Assembly (NCBI RefSeq): GCF_006715305.1
Contig: NZ_VFMY01000001.1
Span: 62,001-126,000 of the forward strand
DNA length: 64,000 nt
DNA from: Arthrobacter sp. SLBN-100
GTDB taxonomy: Bacteria; Actinomycetota; Actinomycetes; Actinomycetales; Micrococcaceae
Direction: 5' to 3'
The translations under genes and the position numbers were made by a program. The first letter of the stretch is position 1; each line of letters starts with the position of its first letter. Positions 32,597 to 42,568 of the stretch are shown in pieces. A model generated the notes under the pieces. That model worked only from the letters and a program-made list of their open reading frames with translations, was not told where the DNA came from and did not search any database.

Positions 32597-33025
32597 GTGT
32601 TTCTGGGCACTCACTCGCCGCGTCTGGATGAAAAGGGGCGGATCATTCTCCCCGCGAAGTTCCGGGAGGAACTTGCCAGCGGACTGGTCCTTACCAGGGG
32701 CCAGGAACGTTGCATCTACGTCTTCAGCGAGAAGGAATTTGCCCGGGTCCACGAGCAAATGCGGGAGGCGCCAATCTCCTCGAAACAGGCGCGGGACTAC
32801 ATCCGCGTCTTTCTCTCTGGAGCCTCGGACGAGGTACCTGACAAGCAGGGGCGCGTGACCATTCCGCCAGCGCTCCGGGAATACGCAGGACTCGGGAGGG
32901 AGCTGGCTGTGATTGGCGCCGGAACCCGCGCCGAGATCTGGGACGCCCAGGCTTGGAATGAATACCTCGCAGAGAAGGAAACTGCCTTCTCTGAAACCGA
33001 TGACCCCATTGCAGGCATTTTGTGA
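32597..33025 (+). CDS. mraZ: Transcriptional regulator MraZ
   Basis: MraZ is an AbrB-like DNA-binding protein that forms rings and controls the division/cell-wall operon. The 142-residue product has the two repeated swapped-hairpin units: [20 protein letters not shown] near the start and [19 protein letters not shown] near residue 75; the DEKGR and DKQGR motifs make the DNA contacts. The start is GTG 32597. Three GTGG boxes lie 65-90 bases upstream, so self-control is likely. It is the first gene of the dcw cluster; rsmH begins 166 bases downstream. Confidence 0.95.
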   Translation: MFLGTHSPRLDEKGRIILPAKFREELASGLVLTRGQERCIYVFSEKEFARVHEQMREAPISSKQARDYIRVFLSGASDEVPDKQGRVTIPPALREYAGLGRELAVIGAGTRAEIWDAQAWNEYLAEKETAFSETDDPIAGIL

Positions 33026-33191
33026 CCGGAACAGGACAGCGGGCATCTTCTTGGTTGGGATCTCCAGCCGGCCCATCGGCCGGCCAACCTGGCTCAACTT
33101 CCCCGGAGCCAGGCGGGCAGGACGGTAGGCGCGGATGGGGATCCGAACCAAGAAGCAACCAGGTGACAGCGACGGCGAGAAAGGACGAGGC

Positions 33192-34184
33192 ATGAACGAT
33201 CTACCGAAGCCCACGTCCGAACGCCATGTGCCGGTCCTTCGGGACCGGTGCATCAATTTGTTGGCGCCCGGATTCGAAGCGGCCAGGAGCCGCGGTGAAA
33301 CGCCCGTGGCCATTGATGCCACGCTCGGCATGGGAGGCCACTCCGAGGCCATGCTGCAGCGCTTCCCCGACCTGCACCTGATCGGCATCGACCGCGATGA
33401 AGAAGCCCTTGCCCTGGCCGGTGAACGGCTGGTGCCCTTTCAAGCACGCACCGACCTCGTGCACGCCGTCTATGACGAAATCGAAGACGTCCTGGCTGAC
33501 CTCGGCGTCCCCGAGGTGCATGGGATCCTGATGGACCTTGGCGTTTCTTCGCTCCAGCTCGATGAGCGTGAACGCGGCTTCGCCTACTCCTTCGACGCTC
33601 CGCTCGATATGCGGATGGATACCAGCCGCGGACAGACAGCTGCGGACGTGGTGAACAACTACAGCGAAGAGGAACTGGTGCGGATAATCCGTAAGTGGGG
33701 CGAGGAGAAGTTCGCGGGCAGGATCGCCAACAGGATCGTGGCCGCCAGGGCCGCCAAGCCGTTCACCACCACCGGCGAACTCGTGGACCAGATCCGCTCC
33801 GTTGTTCCGGCTGGCGCTGCCAAGTCCGGCGGACACCCGGCCAAGAGGACATTCCAGGCTTTGAGGATTGAGGTCAACGAGGAACTCGAGGTGCTGGAAC
33901 GGGCGGTGCCTGCCGCGGTGGACGCCACGGCACTGGGGGGCCGCATTGTGGTCATGTCGTACCACTCGCTCGAGGACAAGATCGTCAAGGGTGTCTTCCA
34001 GGCCCGCTCGAAGTCCTCCGCTCCTCTCGGCTTCCCGGTGGAGCTGGAAGAACACAAACCCGAACTGAAGACCCTGACCAAAGGCACCGAGGTGCCAACC
34101 GCCGTCGAAATCGCCGAAAACCCCCGCGCTGCCTCAGCAAGGCTCCGCGCGGTGGAACGAATCCGAGCCAGGAGAGCTGAATGA
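33192..34184 (+). CDS. rsmH: 16S rRNA (cytosine-1402-N4)-methyltransferase
   Basis: RsmH methylates C1402 in the ribosomal P site using S-adenosylmethionine. The 330-residue product has [13 protein letters not shown], the SAM-binding motif [36 protein letters not shown] with the conserved Asp, and [16 protein letters not shown] 33192 is preferred, with AAGGACGAGG just upstream; an in-frame ATG at 33135 would add 19 residues. Its stop overlaps the next gene by 4 bases (ATGA). The placement after mraZ is the standard dcw order. Confidence 0.95.
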   Translation: MNDLPKPTSERHVPVLRDRCINLLAPGFEAARSRGETPVAIDATLGMGGHSEAMLQRFPDLHLIGIDRDEEALALAGERLVPFQARTDLVHAVYDEIEDVLADLGVPEVHGILMDLGVSSLQLDERERGFAYSFDAPLDMRMDTSRGQTAADVVNNYSEEELVRIIRKWGEEKFAGRIANRIVAARAAKPFTTTGELVDQIRSVVPAGAAKSGGHPAKRTFQALRIEVNEELEVLERAVPAAVDATALGGRIVVMSYHSLEDKIVKGVFQARSKSSAPLGFPVELEEHKPELKTLTKGTEVPTAVEIAENPRAASARLRAVERIRARRAE

Positions 34185-34882
34185 GCACCGCTGCCGTGAA
34201 GAACTTTCCCGTCGTCTCCGGCTCCGCGGCGAAGCAGCTCCCTTCGGGTTCGCCTGAGGCGCCGCGCAGGAGCCGGACGCCGCTCTCCGTAGTCCGGACG
34301 GTTCCCCGCAAGCGCCGGGCGCCTTTTGTTGTGCTGTGCTTCGGCATGCTGGCCTTGGCCCTGGTCGCCGTCCTGGTACTGAACATCTCGGTTTCCACGG
34401 CCCAGTACCAGCTGGTGGAATTGCGTGCCGCGCAGAGCACGCTGACGAAACAGAACCAGGACCTCACCCAGCAGGTCCAGAGCTTCGAAGCACCGCAGAA
34501 TCTTGCCGCGCAGGCGACGAAACTGGGGATGGTGCCTTCGACCGTGAAGGGCCAGATCGACCTGTCCACCCTTTCGGTGACCGGCAAGGCAACGCCGGCC
34601 GTCAAGGATGGTGCTGCCGGTGCCGTCATCCCGGCGCCGGCCGTCGCAGGACAGCTGACCGTGGTTCCGCCGGCCAGCAAGGGCGACGCCGTGCAAGCCC
34701 GGAAGCCTAAAGAAGAGAGCCCGTCGCCGGCTCCTGCATCCCCTGGCGCAGGCACCACGCCCGGGGCTGCGCCGGACGCAGCGCCGGCACAGGCACAGGC
34801 GCCGGCAGCGGCGGCGGTGCCTCCCGTGGAACTCCACGGTGGATCCGTTCCCGCTCCGGAGCAGAAGGTCCCCGGGCAGTAG
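34181..34882 (+). CDS. ftsL: FtsL-like division protein
   Basis: This small bitopic protein probably acts with the FtsQ and DivIC/FtsB equivalents to activate septal synthesis. The 233-residue product has a basic cytoplasmic tail (about 1-45), one membrane segment [20 protein letters not shown] at about 48-68, a heptad-rich stretch ([20 protein letters not shown]...) to about 105, and a Pro/Ala-rich extracellular tail. Sequence conservation is low in this family; the call depends on topology and position between rsmH and ftsI. The tail is longer than in enterobacterial FtsL (about 120 residues). Confidence 0.8.
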   Translation: MSTAAVKNFPVVSGSAAKQLPSGSPEAPRRSRTPLSVVRTVPRKRRAPFVVLCFGMLALALVAVLVLNISVSTAQYQLVELRAAQSTLTKQNQDLTQQVQSFEAPQNLAAQATKLGMVPSTVKGQIDLSTLSVTGKATPAVKDGAAGAVIPAPAVAGQLTVVPPASKGDAVQARKPKEESPSPAPASPGAGTTPGAAPDAAPAQAQAPAAAAVPPVELHGGSVPAPEQKVPGQ

Positions 34883-34929
34883 CAGGCAGGTCTGACAGGC
34901 AACAAGGTCGAGCAGCAAGGAATATCACG

Positions 34930-36732
34930 GTGGCGCAGAGGACCGGCAAGGCAAGAAGCGGCAAGGTGCCCAACGCCACCAAGCGCCTCCGGCTCGGCCT
35001 GGGGATCATGCTCACGCTCCTGCTGGTGGTGGGCGGAAAACTCTTCCTGGTCCAGGGGCTTGACGTCGGCGGAATGGCCGAAGCGGCCCTCAACAGCAGG
35101 ATGAAGCAGACCGTGCTTCCCGCCGAGAGGGGCAGCATCCTGGACTCCGCAGGCACGGTGCTGGCCAACAGCGTGATCCGCTACAACGTTGTGGTGGACC
35201 AGCGGGTCAACACCAAAACCGAGACGTTCAAGCGGCTGGAGACGGTGGACGGCAAGGACAAGCTGGTGGACGTCAGCAGGGACCAGGGGCTGACAGAGCT
35301 GGGCGCTGCCCTGGGCATGGACCAGGACGCCATCCGCGACGCCGTCACCGGCCAGCAGCCCTATTACATTGTGGCCAAGGATGTGAAGCCCGACGTTGAG
35401 GACCGCATCTCCAAGCTCCAGATTCCCGGCATCGTCACCGAAGGCGTCAGCAAGCGGGTCTACCCCAACGGCTCCGTGGCCGGCGGTATCATCGGTTTCC
35501 TGCAGGACGGCACCAGCGGCCAGGCGGGCATTGAACAGACCCAGGACGGGCTGCTGAAGGGCACAGACGGCAAACGCCTGTTTGAGATTGGTGCCGACGG
35601 CCTGCGGATCCCGGTGGGGATGGATGAGCTGACGCCGCCGGCAGACGGCAAGGACGTCAAGCTCACCATCAACTCGGACCTGCAGTATTTCGCCCAACAG
35701 GCCATCCAAAGCCAGTCGGACAAGCTTGGCGCCGAGTGGGGCGTCATCATCGTGATGGACGCCAAGACCGGGAACCTGGTGGCCATGGCCGATACCAACG
35801 CTCCTGATCCCAACGATCCCGGCCGCGTGGCGGCCAAGGACCGCGGCGTCCGCGCCGTCACCGCTGCCTATGAGCCCGGGTCGGTCGAAAAGATGATGAC
35901 GGCTGCCGCCCTCATCGAAGAGGGCAAGGCAGCACCGCTCGACACCTTCACCCTGGGGCCCACATACACGGTGGACGGGCAGACGTTCAGTGACTCCTTT
36001 GCCCACGGGACCGAGGAACGAACCCTCGCGGGCATCCTCGGGTACTCCATGAACACCGGTACCGTGATGGCAGGCCAGCGCCTCAGCAAGGAACAGCGCT
36101 ATAACTGGCTGAAGAAGTTCGGCATCGGCGATGCCCCGGACATTGGCCTCCCCGCCCCGGCGTCCGGCATCCTCACGCCTTGGCAGCAGTGGGACGGGCG
36201 GCAGGAATACACCGTATTATTCGGGCAGGGCGTTTCGCAGTCCACCCTGCAGACTGTCAGGGCCTTCCAGTCCATCGCAAACAATGGCGTAATGCTCCAG
36301 CCACGCCTCATCGACTCATACATCTCCCCGGACGGAACCGAGGAAAAGGTGCCGGCCGCACCGTCCATTCAGGTCGTCTCGGAGAACACAGCCCAGCAGG
36401 TCCAGGACATCCTGGAAAGTGCTGTGACCGAAGGCCAGATCAAGGACGCAGGGATCGACGGCTACCGGGTCGGGGCAAAGACAGGGACCTCGGAATCGCC
36501 GTGCGACGACGGTAAGTCCGGCTTCTGCGGGTACACCGCCTCCATGGTGGGGATGGCACCGATGGATGATCCGCGGTTTATTGTGGAGGTGGTACTCCAG
36601 CGGCCCAAGGGCAGCATCTACGGGATTACCAACGGGCCGGTCTTCCGGTCGGTCATGAGCCAGGCGCTGCGGACCTACAACGTCCAGCCGTCCACGGGTG
36701 AACCGGCCCGGCTGCCCCAGTTCGCAAAGTAG
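34930..36732 (+). CDS. ftsI: Septal penicillin-binding protein (PBP3 / FtsI)
   Basis: FtsI is the class B transpeptidase that cross-links septal peptidoglycan and works with FtsW. The 600-residue product has one N-terminal membrane segment (about 24-44), a pedestal domain with the motif ERGSILDSAGTVLANS, and a transpeptidase domain with SVEK (Ser318 nucleophile, Lys321), SMN (Ser373) and KTGTS (Lys517). It starts GTG 34930, 47 bases after ftsL. A loop with two cysteines (SPCDDGKSGFCGY) follows KTG and may form a disulphide, as in some actinobacterial PBPs. Beta-lactams would bind Ser318. Confidence 0.95.
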   Translation: MAQRTGKARSGKVPNATKRLRLGLGIMLTLLLVVGGKLFLVQGLDVGGMAEAALNSRMKQTVLPAERGSILDSAGTVLANSVIRYNVVVDQRVNTKTETFKRLETVDGKDKLVDVSRDQGLTELGAALGMDQDAIRDAVTGQQPYYIVAKDVKPDVEDRISKLQIPGIVTEGVSKRVYPNGSVAGGIIGFLQDGTSGQAGIEQTQDGLLKGTDGKRLFEIGADGLRIPVGMDELTPPADGKDVKLTINSDLQYFAQQAIQSQSDKLGAEWGVIIVMDAKTGNLVAMADTNAPDPNDPGRVAAKDRGVRAVTAAYEPGSVEKMMTAAALIEEGKAAPLDTFTLGPTYTVDGQTFSDSFAHGTEERTLAGILGYSMNTGTVMAGQRLSKEQRYNWLKKFGIGDAPDIGLPAPASGILTPWQQWDGRQEYTVLFGQGVSQSTLQTVRAFQSIANNGVMLQPRLIDSYISPDGTEEKVPAAPSIQVVSENTAQQVQDILESAVTEGQIKDAGIDGYRVGAKTGTSESPCDDGKSGFCGYTASMVGMAPMDDPRFIVEVVLQRPKGSIYGITNGPVFRSVMSQALRTYNVQPSTGEPARLPQFAK

Positions 36733-36802
36733 CAGTCCCGCCCAGAGCACCACTACGGCCCGCCCATGCCGGGCACGATCCACTAGCACCATCGGAGATT
36801 CC

Positions 36803-38434
36803 TTGTCAGAGATCAACTCGTCGGACAATCGCGCCGTCCCCGAGGGACCGGCCGGCCCGGGCCGCTTCCGCCCGTCAATTGTCGAACCGGTACGGCTGGC
36901 CAGCATTGGCGAAGCCATTGATGTTGCGGTGCCCGGTCCGGCGGCTGACGTTGAAGTCACCGGGATTTCCTTGAACTCACGGACCGTGGAGCCGGGGGAC
37001 CTGTACGTTGCGCTGCCGGGCGCCAGCCGGCACGGCGCGGATTTCGTGCGGCAGGCCATTGAAGCAGGAGCCGTCGCAGTCCTCACTGACGACGCCGGTG
37101 CCAGGCTGCTGGCGTTGTCCGCTGAAACGCCCGTACCCGTGGTGATCGTGGAGTCACCAAGGAACGTAGTGGGCCCGCTGTCCGCCATGATCTATCGCAG
37201 CCAGCCGGGCGCCGGCCGGCCGCAGTTGTTCGGTGTCACGGGCACCAACGGCAAGACCACCACTACCTACTTCATCAACTCGTTACTGCGCGCCCTCGGC
37301 CGCAGTACCGGGCTGATCGGCACCATCGAGATCCACGCCGGCGGGGACCCGATTCCCAGCCTCCTCACAACACCGGAGTCCACCGATGTGCACGCGCTGC
37401 TGGCCCTGATGCGTGAAAGGGGGCTGGCGGCCGCTGCGATGGAGGTTTCCTCCCACGCCATCTCCTTCCAGCGCGTGGACGGGGTGCTGTTCGACGTTGC
37501 CGGCTTCACCAACCTCACCCAGGACCATCTGGACCTGCACCTCACCATGGAGGACTACTTCGGCACCAAAGCGGAACTTTTTACGCCGCGCCGCACCCGT
37601 GCGGCGGTAGTAACGGTCGACGACGAATGGGGCCGGCGGCTTGCCGGCAGCAGCACGGTGCCCGTTACCACCCTCAGTACGGCCGGAGCGGCAGCCGACT
37701 GGACCGTCACGGGAACTGCCCCGCGCGGGCTCGGGACCGAGTTCACGCTGAGCGGGCCGGCCGGGGTGCGGCTCAACGTCCACACCGGACTGCCGGGCAG
37801 CTTCAACGTGGCCAATGCGGCGCTTGCGGCAGTCATGGTGATTGCCGCAGGAGTGGACGCCGCAACGTTGCAGACGGCACTTGATGAGTCCGATCCCTTC
37901 ACCGTGGCGGTCCCCGGACGAATGCAGCTGGTTTCCACGGAACCCGCCGCCATTGTCGACTTTGCCCACAACACCGATGCATTGGCCAGGGCGCTGGACG
38001 CCCTGCGGTCCCATGAAAACGACTCAAACCTCATTGTCGTGTTTGGCGCCACCGGCCAGCGCGACCAGGGAAAACGCCCGGCCATGGGTGCCATCGCCGC
38101 CCGCCTCGCCCACACCGTCATCATCACCGATGACGACCCCCACGACGAGGATCCGGCCGCCATCCGTGCAGATGTCCTCGCCGGAGCGCGGGAAGCGCAG
38201 GAAAAGGACTCCCTGCCCTGCGAGGTCCTGGAGGTCTTCCCCCGTGCCGAGGCCATCCGCCGCGCCGTTGAACTGGCGCGCCCGCAGGACACCATCCTTG
38301 TAGCCGGCCGCGGCCATGAGGTGTGGCAGGAAGTGAAAGGCGTCAACCTTGCCCTGGACGACAGGGTGGAGCTTCGCGGCGCCTTGACAGCCAGGGGATT
38401 CAACGTTCTCCAAGACGACCGGATAGAGTCCTAG
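36803..38434 (+). CDS. murE: UDP-MurNAc-L-Ala-D-Glu ligase adding the third residue, probably L-lysine
   Basis: MurE adds the third amino acid of the stem peptide with ATP. The product (543 residues) has [14 protein letters not shown], the SHAISFQRVDG segment, FTNLTQDHLDLH, and the substrate-selecting motif TDDDPHDEDP. In diaminopimelate-adding enzymes this reads DNPR; here the Arg is His (DDPH, residues 444-447), which suggests lysine, as expected for Arthrobacter cell walls. The start is set at TTG 36803, with GGAG about 6 bases upstream; an ATG at 36698 would overlap ftsI. A Lys-type wall needs chemical confirmation. Confidence 0.93.
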   Translation: MSEINSSDNRAVPEGPAGPGRFRPSIVEPVRLASIGEAIDVAVPGPAADVEVTGISLNSRTVEPGDLYVALPGASRHGADFVRQAIEAGAVAVLTDDAGARLLALSAETPVPVVIVESPRNVVGPLSAMIYRSQPGAGRPQLFGVTGTNGKTTTTYFINSLLRALGRSTGLIGTIEIHAGGDPIPSLLTTPESTDVHALLALMRERGLAAAAMEVSSHAISFQRVDGVLFDVAGFTNLTQDHLDLHLTMEDYFGTKAELFTPRRTRAAVVTVDDEWGRRLAGSSTVPVTTLSTAGAAADWTVTGTAPRGLGTEFTLSGPAGVRLNVHTGLPGSFNVANAALAAVMVIAAGVDAATLQTALDESDPFTVAVPGRMQLVSTEPAAIVDFAHNTDALARALDALRSHENDSNLIVVFGATGQRDQGKRPAMGAIAARLAHTVIITDDDPHDEDPAAIRADVLAGAREAQEKDSLPCEVLEVFPRAEAIRRAVELARPQDTILVAGRGHEVWQEVKGVNLALDDRVELRGALTARGFNVLQDDRIES

Positions 38435-38440
38435 ACCGAG

Positions 38441-39907
38441 ATGATTGCTTTTACTGCGGCGGAGATCGCCCAAATCACTAACGGGCGCCTGGACGCCGAT
38501 CCGGGAATCACGCCCCTTTCGGTGGTCACGGACTCCCGCGTTGCCACACCCGGTTCGCTGTACGTCGCAAAGCCCGGCGAGTACGCTGACGGCCACGACT
38601 TTGTGGCCGCCGCGTTTTCAGCGGGCGCCAGCCTGGCCCTGCTGGAGCGTCCTGTCGCCGCCCCGGACGGGAGCGGCTACCCCTCGGTGCTGGTTCCGGA
38701 TGCCGTGCTGGCGATGGGCGCGCTGGCTGCAGAGGCCGTGCGCCGGATCCGCAGCGCCCGCGCCGAACAGGGCAGCGAACTGACGGTGGTGGGAATCACC
38801 GGCTCGGCCGGAAAAACCACCACCAAGGACCTCCTCGCCGGCATACTGTCCACGCAGGGAAACACTGTGGCGCCGCAGGGATCCTACAACGGTGAAATCG
38901 GCGTGCCGCTCACCGTCTTCCGGGCCGGAACCGATACGCGTTATCTCGTGATTGAGATGGGCGCCACAGGAATCGGGCACATCCGCTACCTGGCAGACAT
39001 GGTCGAACCGGACATCGGGGTAGTGCTGGCCGTGGGAACGGCGCATGCAGGCGAGTTCGGGGGAGTGGAGAACATCGCCCTGGCCAAGGGTGAGCTTGTC
39101 GAAGCGCTTGCTCCCGGCGGCACCGCTATTATCAACCTCGATGACGACCGCGTGGCCGCCATGCGCACACGCACCTCCGCAAAGGTACTCGGGTTCTCCG
39201 CGCGGGGCCACGCCGATGCCGCCGTGCAGGCACTCAACGCCGACACCAACGCGGACGGCAACCCGGAATTCGGTCTCCGGCTTCCGGATGGCGAAACCGG
39301 CCTGCATGTGAGCAGCCGCCTCATCGGCGCGCACCATACGGGCAACCTGCTGGCCGCCGCAGCAGCAGCCTGGGCGGCCGGGGTTCCAGGGCAGGACATC
39401 TCGTCCTCTCTCAGCAGCCAGGCCGCCGGGAGCCGGTGGCGGATGGAACGTACCGAACGGGCAGACGGCGTCACCATTATCAATGACGCCTACAACGCCA
39501 ATCCCGAATCCATGCGGGCCGCCCTGCGCACCCTGGCGGACCTGGGCCGCGGCCGCCGCACCTGGGCGGTGCTGGGCGCCATGCTCGAACTCGGCGATGA
39601 CTCCATCCGGGAACACACGGCCGTTGGAACACAGGTGGTCCGGCTTAACATCTCCCGCCTGCTGGTGGTGGGCCGGGCGGCCCGCGCCCTCTATGTCTCC
39701 GCGGTGCAGGAAGGCTCCTGGGGCGATGAATGCCTCTTCGCCGAAACCGTGGATGAGGCCTACGACGTGCTGAACAGCGAGCTCGAACCCGGGGACCTGG
39801 TGCTGTTTAAGTCCTCGAACAGCGTGGGACTTCGCCATCTGGGCGATCGGATAGCATTACCCCCACAAACCCCTCAACCGGCCGATGAAAGGAGCACTCT
39901 GCTGTGA
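38441..39907 (+). CDS. murF: UDP-MurNAc-tripeptide D-Ala-D-Ala ligase
   Basis: MurF completes the cytoplasmic pentapeptide by adding D-Ala-D-Ala. The 488-residue product has [17 protein letters not shown] in its N-terminal domain, the ATP-binding [31 protein letters not shown], and [21 protein letters not shown] 38441 lies 6 bases after the murE stop, and its stop overlaps the mraY start by 4 bases (TGTGA). The name and position agree with the dcw order. Confidence 0.95.
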   Translation: MIAFTAAEIAQITNGRLDADPGITPLSVVTDSRVATPGSLYVAKPGEYADGHDFVAAAFSAGASLALLERPVAAPDGSGYPSVLVPDAVLAMGALAAEAVRRIRSARAEQGSELTVVGITGSAGKTTTKDLLAGILSTQGNTVAPQGSYNGEIGVPLTVFRAGTDTRYLVIEMGATGIGHIRYLADMVEPDIGVVLAVGTAHAGEFGGVENIALAKGELVEALAPGGTAIINLDDDRVAAMRTRTSAKVLGFSARGHADAAVQALNADTNADGNPEFGLRLPDGETGLHVSSRLIGAHHTGNLLAAAAAAWAAGVPGQDISSSLSSQAAGSRWRMERTERADGVTIINDAYNANPESMRAALRTLADLGRGRRTWAVLGAMLELGDDSIREHTAVGTQVVRLNISRLLVVGRAARALYVSAVQEGSWGDECLFAETVDEAYDVLNSELEPGDLVLFKSSNSVGLRHLGDRIALPPQTPQPADERSTLL

Positions 39908-41013
39908 TTGCACTTTTGATCGGCGCCGGCCTGGCCCTCTTATTCGCCCTGGTGGGGACACCGCTCTTCATCCGGCTGCTGGTCCGCCGTGGCTACGGAC
40001 AGTTCATCAGGGACGACGGCCCTACCTCGCACCATACCAAGCGCGGCACACCCACCATGGGCGGGACGGTAGTGGTGGCAGCCGTACTGCTGAGCTACGG
40101 ACTCACGCACCTCATCATGCTGATGGTGAATCCGGACTCTCCCGGACCCTCCGCCTCCGCCCTCATCCTGCTGTTCCTGATGGTGGGGATGGGGCTCGTG
40201 GGCTTCCTCGATGACTTCATCAAGATCTCCAGGCAGCGCAGCCTGGGCCTCGACGCCAAGGCCAAGCTGATACTGCAGGCGGCGGTTGGCATTATCTTCG
40301 CGGTGCTTGCCCTGAACTTTCCCAACGCGGCCGGTGCCACGCCGGCCTCCACCAAGATTTCCCTGGTACGTGACCTGCCGTGGCTGGACCTTGCCTTCGG
40401 CGGGACGCTCCTGGGAACCATTCTTTTCGTGGTGTGGTCCAACCTGATCGTTACGGCCGCAACAAACGGCGTCAACCTTACGGACGGCCTCGACGGCCTC
40501 GCCGCAGGTGCATCAATCATGGTCTTCGGCGCATATACCTTGATGGGAATCTGGCAAAGCAACCAGGCCTGCGGATCGCCGCGGCAGGCGGGCAGCGGCT
40601 GCTACTCGGTCCGCGATCCGCTGGACCTTGCCTTGCTGGCTGCCATCATGAGCGCAGCACTGGTGGGCTTCCTGTGGTGGAACACGTCACCGGCAAAGAT
40701 TTTTATGGGCGACACCGGTTCGCTGGCGATCGGCGGTGCCATCGCAGGCTTCGCTATCCTGTCCCGGACCGAACTGCTGCTGGGCATCATCGGCGGCCTG
40801 TTCGTGCTGATTACCCTGTCCGTGATCATCCAGGTGGGGTACTTCAAGGCCACGGGCGGTAAACGCGTCTTCAAGATGGCACCGCTGCAGCACCACTTCG
40901 AACTGCAGGGCTGGGCAGAAGTAACAGTGGTGGTCCGGTTCTGGATCCTCGGCGGGCTTTTCGTCGCCGTGGGGCTGGGCATCTTCTACGCTGAATGGGT
41001 TGTGCTGCTATGA
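39904..41013 (+). CDS. mraY: Phospho-MurNAc-pentapeptide transferase
   Basis: MraY transfers phospho-MurNAc-pentapeptide to undecaprenyl phosphate, making lipid I in the membrane. The 369-residue product has about ten hydrophobic segments and the family motifs GFLDDFIKI (catalytic Asp pair), [23 protein letters not shown] and [11 protein letters not shown] with the His cluster. It starts GTG in a 4-base overlap with murF, and its TGA overlaps the murD ATG at 41010. Confidence 0.95.
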   Translation: MIALLIGAGLALLFALVGTPLFIRLLVRRGYGQFIRDDGPTSHHTKRGTPTMGGTVVVAAVLLSYGLTHLIMLMVNPDSPGPSASALILLFLMVGMGLVGFLDDFIKISRQRSLGLDAKAKLILQAAVGIIFAVLALNFPNAAGATPASTKISLVRDLPWLDLAFGGTLLGTILFVVWSNLIVTAATNGVNLTDGLDGLAAGASIMVFGAYTLMGIWQSNQACGSPRQAGSGCYSVRDPLDLALLAAIMSAALVGFLWWNTSPAKIFMGDTGSLAIGGAIAGFAILSRTELLLGIIGGLFVLITLSVIIQVGYFKATGGKRVFKMAPLQHHFELQGWAEVTVVVRFWILGGLFVAVGLGIFYAEWVVLL

Positions 41014-42566
41014 CCGTTTCCTCCCGCCTCGAAAACCTCGTCAGCTGGGACTCAGACTGGTCCGGCCTCCGCATTGTGGTGACCGGCATTGGCGTTTCCG
41101 GCTTTGCCGCCGCCGATACCCTCATCGAACTGGGCGCCCGGGTGGTAGTGGTCGACGCCGCCACCAGCGACACCGCGAAAGCCCACGCTGAAACCCTGAA
41201 GATCGTCGGTGCCGCCGATGTCCTGTTGGGCGAAGAGGCGGTCACCCGGATCCCCAGGATCGACGGCGAACTCCCCGAACTGATCGTGACCTCACCGGGG
41301 TGGCGCCCGGACCAGGCCCTCCTGGCTGCGGCAGCAAGGGCGCACATCCCCGTGTGGGGCGATGTGGAACTCGCTTGGCGGGTGCGGGTCAGGGAGGGCC
41401 GCAAGACGGCCGACTGGCTCGCGATTACCGGAACGAACGGCAAGACCACCACGGTGGGCCTCACCGAGTCCATGCTCCGGGCGGCCGGCCTGAAGGCCAT
41501 TGCCGTGGGCAATGTGGGCACACCCATCCTTGACGCCCTCCGTGACCCTGTGGACTATGACGTCTTCGCCGTCGAACTCTCCAGCTTCCAGTTGCACTGG
41601 GCGCACTCCCTGTCACCCGTAGCCAGCGTGTGCCTGAACGTGGCCGAGGACCACGTCGACTGGCACGGCTCCTACGATTCCTACCTTGCGGACAAGGCCA
41701 AGGTCTACGAGCAAACGCAGAAGGCCTGCCTCTACAACGCCGAGCAGATCGAAACCGAGCGCATGGTGGAAAACGCCGACGTCGTTGAGGGCTGCCGCGC
41801 CGTCGGTTTCACCACCGTCACTCCTGCCATCAGCATGCTCGGCGTGGTGGAGGGACTCCTCGTGGACCGGGCGTTTATCGCCGAGCGCAAGGACAGCGCC
41901 GCGGAGCTCGCTTCCATGCGCGACCTCGGCGCCTTCGCACCCCGCCACATGGTGGCCAACGCCCTGGCAGCCGCAGGCTTGGTGCGCGCGTACGGCGTGG
42001 ACCCACAGGCGGTGCGGAGGGGGATCCAGGACTACATCCCCGGCGACCACCGCATCCAGCCGGTAGCCCGCCAGAACGGGGTCTTGTGGGTTAACGACTC
42101 CAAGGCCACCAATCCGCATGCGGCATCCGCCTCGCTGGCCACCTTCAGCAATGTCATCTGGATTGCCGGCGGCCTCTCCAAGGGAGTCAGCTACGACGAC
42201 CTGATCCGTGAGCACGTCCAACGCCTCAAAGCCGTGGTGCTCATAGGAAGCGATACCTCGGCACTCAGCGAGGCCCTCCAGCGACACGCGCCGGATGTCC
42301 CGGTGATCATCCCGGGCGCGGGTGAAACTGAAAAGGTGCAGACTGCCGCAACGGCCGGTGCCGTCCGCGCCGGTTCCTCCGGTGAGACGGTGATGGCCAG
42401 TGCAGTTGCGTCAGCAGCACAGCTCGCCGAATCCGGCGATACTGTGCTGATGGCTCCGGCAGCTGCTTCCATGGATCAGTTCTCTTCCTACGCTCACCGT
42501 GGTGACACCTTTATCGAAGCTGTCCGCGAGCTGGTGGAAGGGCAGGCCCGGACCGGCGAGGAGTAA
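41010..42566 (+). CDS. murD: UDP-MurNAc-L-alanine D-glutamate ligase
   Basis: MurD adds D-glutamate to UDP-MurNAc-L-Ala. The product (518 residues from ATG 41010) has the nucleotide-binding start [21 protein letters not shown]-binding [37 protein letters not shown] and [12 protein letters not shown]. Compared with the usual 440-460 residues it is longer, mainly from an insertion of acidic/hydrophobic sequence in the central domain and the last domain ([16 protein letters not shown]). ATG 41010 is in a 4-base overlap with mraY (ATGA). ftsW follows after 2 bases. Confidence 0.94.
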   Translation: MTVSSRLENLVSWDSDWSGLRIVVTGIGVSGFAAADTLIELGARVVVVDAATSDTAKAHAETLKIVGAADVLLGEEAVTRIPRIDGELPELIVTSPGWRPDQALLAAAARAHIPVWGDVELAWRVRVREGRKTADWLAITGTNGKTTTVGLTESMLRAAGLKAIAVGNVGTPILDALRDPVDYDVFAVELSSFQLHWAHSLSPVASVCLNVAEDHVDWHGSYDSYLADKAKVYEQTQKACLYNAEQIETERMVENADVVEGCRAVGFTTVTPAISMLGVVEGLLVDRAFIAERKDSAAELASMRDLGAFAPRHMVANALAAAGLVRAYGVDPQAVRRGIQDYIPGDHRIQPVARQNGVLWVNDSKATNPHAASASLATFSNVIWIAGGLSKGVSYDDLIREHVQRLKAVVLIGSDTSALSEALQRHAPDVPVIIPGAGETEKVQTAATAGAVRAGSSGETVMASAVASAAQLAESGDTVLMAPAAASMDQFSSYAHRGDTFIEAVRELVEGQARTGEE

Positions 42567-42568
42567 CG

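Noticed and set aside
33985..36006. A 673-codon minus-strand open frame across rsmH, ftsL and ftsI
   Set aside because: It crosses three confirmed genes on the other strand and is low-complexity (Ala/Gly/Pro-rich), so it is a composition effect.
36698..36802. A longer MurE starting at ATG 36698
   Set aside because: It would overlap the end of ftsI by 35 bases and add 35 Ser/Thr/Arg-rich residues with no similarity to MurE; TTG 36803 has a GGAG at the right distance.
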